Positions 59,531-64,000 of a stretch of 64,000 nt of DNA are shown here, one piece after another. The stretch spans positions 186,001 through 250,000 of the forward strand of contig JAKZHN010000002.1 of NCBI GenBank assembly GCA_037179335.1, written 5' to 3'. The translations under genes were made by a program, and so were the position numbers. Origin of the DNA: Cyclaneusma minus (lineage: Eukaryota; Ascomycota; Leotiomycetes; Marthamycetales; Marthamycetaceae). The notes under the pieces were generated by a model. It saw nothing but the letters and a program-made list of their open reading frames with translations. It ran no database searches and was not told the origin of the DNA. The first letter of the stretch is position 1. Each line of letters begins with the position of its first letter.

Positions 59531-59619
59531 TAAATTAAATTAAATTAAATTAAATTAAATTAAATTAAATTAAATTAAATTAAATTAAATTAAATTAAAT
59601 TAAATTAAATTAAATTAAA
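59531..59619 (+). repeat. (AAATT)n pentanucleotide repeat, about 18 units
   Basis: A clean run of TAAAT/AAATT units, 89 bp long, shortly before the right gypsy LTR copy. Confidence 0.95.
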
Positions 59620-59659
59620 AGTAAAAGCAAAGCAATTAATAATAAATAAATTAAATTAT

Positions 59660-59848
59660 TACAATGCAAAATAAAAGCAAATTTTAAAAAATAGCAACGT
59701 TAATTTATAAAAAAAAGGCCAGAGAAGCTTAAAAGCTATATATAGACGCTAAGGGCCAAGCCCGGGGCGTAATAATGGTGGCTTTAAAATAGGGGGTTGA
59801 CCGGGATAAAGCGGTTATATAACCAAGGAACGGTATAATGCCGTGACA
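59660..59848 (-). repeat. LTR-like repeat, right (5') copy
   Basis: Matches 40115-40311 over its whole length. On the minus strand it begins TGTCACGGCATTATACCGTT, a typical LTR start with TG, and includes a TATATATAG promoter-like box. Confidence 0.75.
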
Positions 59849-60189
59849 GGTTTATATAAAGAATTTTAAATATTTTAGCTTTTTTTTATTAAAGTATATT
59901 TGCAATTTTTCACACCTTTACAAGTATTTACCAATTAATTTTTAAGGTATTATTTTTTAATAAATAGCATTAAAACCTTATTGAATTTTATATAAAATAT
60001 TAATTAAAAATTCCAAATATTTAATCTTGGATTTTCCAGCATTTTTTTAAACTATTTTTTTAAAGTCTATATTTCTTTATAGATTTAGGTATTTTTAACG
60101 GCGGTAAACAATTCTAAAATATTTCCTGATTATCATAATCATTATTTTAAAATTCGGATTTTTGCTAAAAAAAGATTTAAATTATTAAA

Positions 60190-60320
60190 ATAGGTAGGGG
60201 ATCACCGATATATATTGTATTAAAAAGGGCAAAAAGGTCGTCGTCGCCAAAAATCTAAAGGCATTTAAACTCCTGGCGCTAATATTATATTAGTGCCTAA
60301 GGCATTCCATGGTTTATGCA
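60190..60320 (-). repeat. Possible 3' LTR of the copia element
   Basis: A less AT-rich island with GGGGATCACCGATATATATT, GGTCGTCGTCGCC and CCATGGTTTATGCA. On the minus strand it starts TGCATAAACCATGG. Its place just downstream (minus strand) of the copia RT fits a 3' LTR, but the partner LTR is outside the window. Confidence 0.4.
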
Positions 60321-61299
60321 TTATAATCCGTCTATTTTAATTAAGGGCTTAAAGGCGCTTTTTTTTAATATTTTCTTACAATTCTAATTATCCTAATTTA
60401 ATATAGCCGTTTTTTTATTTTTTATAAACCAACTCTAATATTTTAATAAAAATTTTAGATTTAACCTGTTTTAAAAGCTTTATTATATTAATAACCATTA
60501 TAGAATTTATAGAAATAAATTTTATAATAAGCTTTAAATTCTTTTTCAAATTTCTAATAAAATAATATAAAATATTAATATATTGAAATATTTTTTTTTA
60601 AAAAAAATAAAAGCTAAAATTCCCTAATTATTTCCAAGCATTTTGATATAATTGGGATTTCTTTCAATATATTTTCTATATTTTAAATCCTTAAAGATTT
60701 AAGCTAGCTATTATTTCTGCTTAATATATCCAGCCATAGCTATATATTTTAATTTGTAAATAAATATAGCTATTAATTTCTGCTTTTTGCTTGATTATAA
60801 TAAAGCTTTTTTATAAAATATAGCTACGGGTTTTAATATATTAATTTTATATGCTTTATTACTAATCCGATTAATATTTAAATATATTACTATTTTTATA
60901 ATTTTTTTGAAATAATAGCAAATTTAATAATTAATAATAAAATTAAAATATTATATGATTCTTTTTGAAAATATAATTATAATATTTTATAAAATTGCTT
61001 ATATATTAAGGAAGCCTTTCCAGCGCAAAAAGAATATTTGGCCGGGTAAAAGTTATTGCAAATATTAGGCTATTAATAGCTTTTTAATAGTTTTTAATAT
61101 TAATTCTTTTATTATTATTTATTGCAAATTATAAGGCAATATAATTAATTAAGAGTATTGTTTTTAGCTTCTAAATAGCCTTGGTAATTTTATGCTTTTT
61201 AAATACAATCTTAATATAGTTTTTTTAATTTATAAATAAGGTGTTTTTTTTCTATTACGAATAATTTTTATATTTTTTTTTTTTAAATTTTCCCCAGAT

Positions 61300-61830
61300 T
61301 TTTAATATTAAATTTAGCCGTTAGTCTTTTATAAAACTATATTAGCTAGTTTTTATTTTTTGCAATTGCGGTAATATTCTTAATCTATACTAGTAATTTA
61401 ATTTTTTTAGGGTATATATAAATACAAGGGTTTATAAAGCTTTAAATAAATTCCTTCTTTTTAAATCTTTTTTTATTAATAAATTCCAATTTCTTATAAT
61501 TTACTTTAATTTATAAAGGCTGCGAAAAAAAATTAATATATATTTTAAAGAAATTTTAATTTTTTATAGTATTTTAAAATAAATATTAAATAGTAGTTTT
61601 GCCTTAATAAATATATTTTTAATATTAAAATTCAGGCATTTTAATTTCTTTTTTACTATTAAAAGAAGAAAAGTCCTTAATGCTTTTATATAAATTATAG
61701 GTGCAAATCTTTTTTTATAGTTTTTGCCAAATATTTAATTAAAGCCTTTAGCAATTAGCCTGGCTTTAAATTGTTTAATTAAACCATTAATATTGGTTTT
61801 AATAGTATAAATCTATTTAATAAAATTCAA
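61300..61830 (-). pseudogene. Copia reverse transcriptase remains
   Basis: Minus strand, 61,815-61,680: VYKIKTNINGLIKQFKARLI, then AKGFNQIFGKNYKKRFAPII, a close match to the copia RT start W.FKIK.N.DG.I.R.KARLVAKGF.Q..G.DY..TFAPV. At about 61,430-61,300: CIYIYPKKIKLLV, a stop, KNITAIAKNKN and KRLTAKFNIKNLGK, corresponding to the block around YVDD and F.MKDLGE; the catalytic YVDD is lost. Confidence 0.8.
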
Positions 61831-63074
61831 ATTGGCTTTTAAAAGATATTTAATTAATTTCTATATTTTGTTTTTTATAAAAAATACCAGTTTAAAAATT
61901 ATAGCCTTTTTTATTGATTGGCATATTATAGGTTATTAATTGCCTTTTTATAGCTTTAAATTTCTTTAAATTTTATAAAGTTTTATAGCTATAAAGCTTT
62001 TTTTATATAATTAATTTATTAATTTATTAATTTATTAAGTTTCTTATTATTATAATTAATATAAGCTAATATAGCTCTAATTATTTTTTACAATTTTAGT
62101 TTTTAATAAATACGGGCTTTGTTTTTCATTTTCATTTTCATTTTTTTAATTTTTAATTTCTCGTTTTTTTCGGCCTTTTTTTTTGACAGCTAATACCCGG
62201 GTAAAATATTTTATAGCTCTTGGATTATTTTCAATTTTTTAATTAATGGTATATTTAAAAATGTATTTTTTAAGAAATTTAAAATGCTTTTTTTATTAAT
62301 AATTTAATGTTTTTTAAAAACTGGCTAAAAATAAAGGAATTTGACCCTTAGAATTATACCTGTTTTTTAAATATTTTGCTTTTTCAAATAATTTTAAAGC
62401 TAATTGTTTTTTTATTTTTTTACTTGGTTTTTTTTGGCTTAACAATCTTTGCTAATTTTTTAATTTTATCCAGATTTTTAAATAATAGCTTTGGTGTTTT
62501 TAATTAAAGTAATTTTAACGGCTTGGAAATTGGCTTATTTAAAGGCTTTTTTAAAATATTATTTAAAGCGGTAAAAATTGGCTTTTTTAAAGCTATAGCA
62601 ATTGGTATATTTAATATATTATATTAGGGCGTTTTTAAAATTTTGTTTTTTATTATAGTAATTGGTATATTTAATATCTTATATTAGGGTAATTTCTATA
62701 TTATAGCTAATGCATTATTTATTAATATTTTTAATAAATTATTTAGCAAAAGGATGATATTTTTTATATATTTTTTTTAAAAAAATCTCTTTATTATTTT
62801 TTAGAATAATCGGAATATGCTAGAATTTTCCTATTTTTTAAATTGGCTATATAAGCTATTTTCTTAGTCCTTTATAGGGTCTTTTATTAAATTTGTTATT
62901 TATAATAATTCTTGCAGCTAATATTTTTAAATGTAATTTAATTATAAATTCAAATATATATTTAAATACTTTTATTCTGCTTATTTTTATAATATATACT
63001 AATTTAAAAAAAGTATTTGATTATTATTTTTAAATATCCTATAAAAATACCAATAATTCCGGTATTTATAAGCT

Positions 63075-63520
63075 TATTATAATATTGGCCTTTTAAAATA
63101 GTTTTTAAATTAAAATAAAAAATACATTTGGTGCCAAATATTCAAATATAGTTAATAAATAATATAATTTCGGTTTACACTTTTTTAAAGGATATTAAAT
63201 ATTTATTAATTTCTGGTCCATTTACCCGATTTTTAATATAGGCATTAAATTCGGCTGCTTTATCCCAGAAACCTATAAAAACTTAAGCGTTTTTTTAAAA
63301 TAAATCGCATATTAGCCTCCATTTACTAAATGCTTTTTTTTGCAAGGCCATTTCAATATAAAAAAGCGATTGTGGTAAATTGATATTTAACTCCTTTAAT
63401 GGTTTTCCATTTTTTAATAAATTTAAGAAATTCCGAAGCATTATTAAAACGGGCTAATTTAATTTCTTTACCAATTTGAAGCTCTATTTTAAAAATCCAG
63501 GATTTTAAAACTAATTTTGC
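63075..63520 (-). pseudogene. Copia integrase remains
   Basis: Minus strand: KIELQIGKEIKLARFNNASE, then FLKFIKKWKTIKGVKYQFTT and IAFLYWNGLAKKSI, matching the catalytic core (Q.GK.IK..R.DNA.EF ... GV..E.T....YQNG.AERSI). Further on NRVNGPEINKYLISFKK and IFGTKCIFYFNLKTILKG match the C-terminal part. The catalytic Asp of RxDN is Asn, a G-to-A change. Stops occur. Confidence 0.85.
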
Positions 63521-64000
63521 ATCACTTTTTTTTAAAGGAATGCTTTAAAAAATTTAAATGGCTATTAATAATTTAAAATAAATAATAGTGTTTTTTAATA
63601 ATATTAAAAAAGGTTTTATAATCTTAAATTAAACTAGCATTAGAAAATCTTTTTTATAGGCATTTAGCTTTTTTGGAAAGAAGGTTTTTATTTTGGTTAA
63701 AATAGATATTTTATAAAAATTCCTTAATATAGAAATTTTGATTGATTTGCTAAATATAGTAATTTTTCTAAAATTTCTAATTTTTTAAAAGCTAAAATAA
63801 AAAAAATCTTCTATAAATTAAATTATAAATATATTATTTTATTTTAAACAATTTAGGCTTATTTAATTTATTCGTTTTAATTGTTTTTATAATATTAGCT
63901 ATAACCAATATAGCCAATTTATTAATAATAGCTATTAAGGCCTTTTTATATACCTTATTAATATATAAAATAAAATAAAATCTGCCCTTTACCATTGCTT

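Larger units (their letters stand above)
40115..59848 (-). mobile_element. Ty3/gypsy retroelement remnant with LTR copies 19.5 kb apart, containing other insertions
   Basis: Direct copies of an LTR-like sequence lie at about 40115-40311 and 59660-59848. Between them the minus strand carries gypsy pol remains at 42.5-43.3 kb. Next to the left copy (40312-40323) the minus strand reads GGAGAGAAATAG, a plausible polypurine tract, which makes the left copy the 3' LTR and the right copy the 5' LTR of one minus-strand element. A second LTR element (51272-58665) and probably further insertions would explain the excess length over a usual 6-12 kb. That both LTRs belong to the same insertion is inference; they might be from separate copies of one family. 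Confidence 0.5.
60190..64000 (-). mobile_element. Ty1/copia retroelement remnant, cut by the right window edge
   Basis: Integrase then reverse transcriptase follow in minus-strand order, which is the copia gene order (gypsy has them reversed). The element starts beyond 64,000. Coding parts are listed separately; the candidate 3' LTR is at 60190-60320. Confidence 0.7.

Noticed and set aside
59531..59619. Possible CRISPR-like array
   Set aside because: It is a simple pentanucleotide repeat without spacers, and the genome is eukaryotic.

Overview
The window looks like nuclear DNA of a filamentous ascomycete (Pezizomycotina). Genes have several short introns (about 47-90 nt, GTRNGT-type donors, CTAAC/CTGAC branch sites). 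The families are typical of this group: SltA/ACE1 and UPC2-like regulators, a questin-oxidase-like enzyme, and a GH13+CBM20 amylase. The right half is an AT-rich region full of decayed transposons, as left by repeat-induced point mutation (RIP). I cannot name the class or genus from sequence alone.

Bases 1 to about 32,000 are a normal-GC, gene-dense arm. From left to right it holds: the end of an unrecognised gene; a questin oxidase-like gene (-); a UBE3D-like E2-binding protein (+); an SltA/ACE1-type zinc-finger regulator (+); a pRiA4b ORF-3-domain protein (+); a Tc1/mariner relic; a secreted alpha-amylase with starch-binding domain (-); the BiP exchange factor SIL1 (-) and a small chromodomain protein (-); a complex I 17.8 kDa-type subunit (+); a TA-flanked MITE; an SPT2 chromatin protein (-); ribosomal proteins P2 and S15 (+); a NUFIP1/CCCH protein (-); RNA polymerase III subunit RPC8/Rpc25 (+); and a Zn2Cys6 UPC2-like regulator (-). 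Most are housekeeping genes (ribosome, snoRNP assembly, Pol III, ER folding, respiration), arranged in tandem or as divergent pairs with no single pathway. There is no gene cluster around the questin oxidase.

Near 32,040 the composition switches abruptly to a very AT-rich isochore that continues to the right edge and has no intact gene. It is made of decayed retroelements on the minus strand. One is a Ty3/gypsy element with LTR copies near 40.1 and 59.7 kb and RT/RNase H remains near 42.5-43.3 kb. Another LTR element (51,272-58,665), with recognisable LTRs and a polypurine tract, lies between those LTR copies. A Ty1/copia element (about 60.2 kb to beyond the edge) keeps readable integrase and RT segments. 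There are also microsatellites, including about 76 AAT units, and one unexplained GC-rich island at 35.77-35.99 kb.

I found no clearly new biological system. The most interesting observations are three stop-free introns of length 3n (two in the SltA-like gene, one in SPT2), a GC-AG intron in RPC8, a MITE sharing terminal repeats with a transposase-bearing relic, and the nested retroelement structure.
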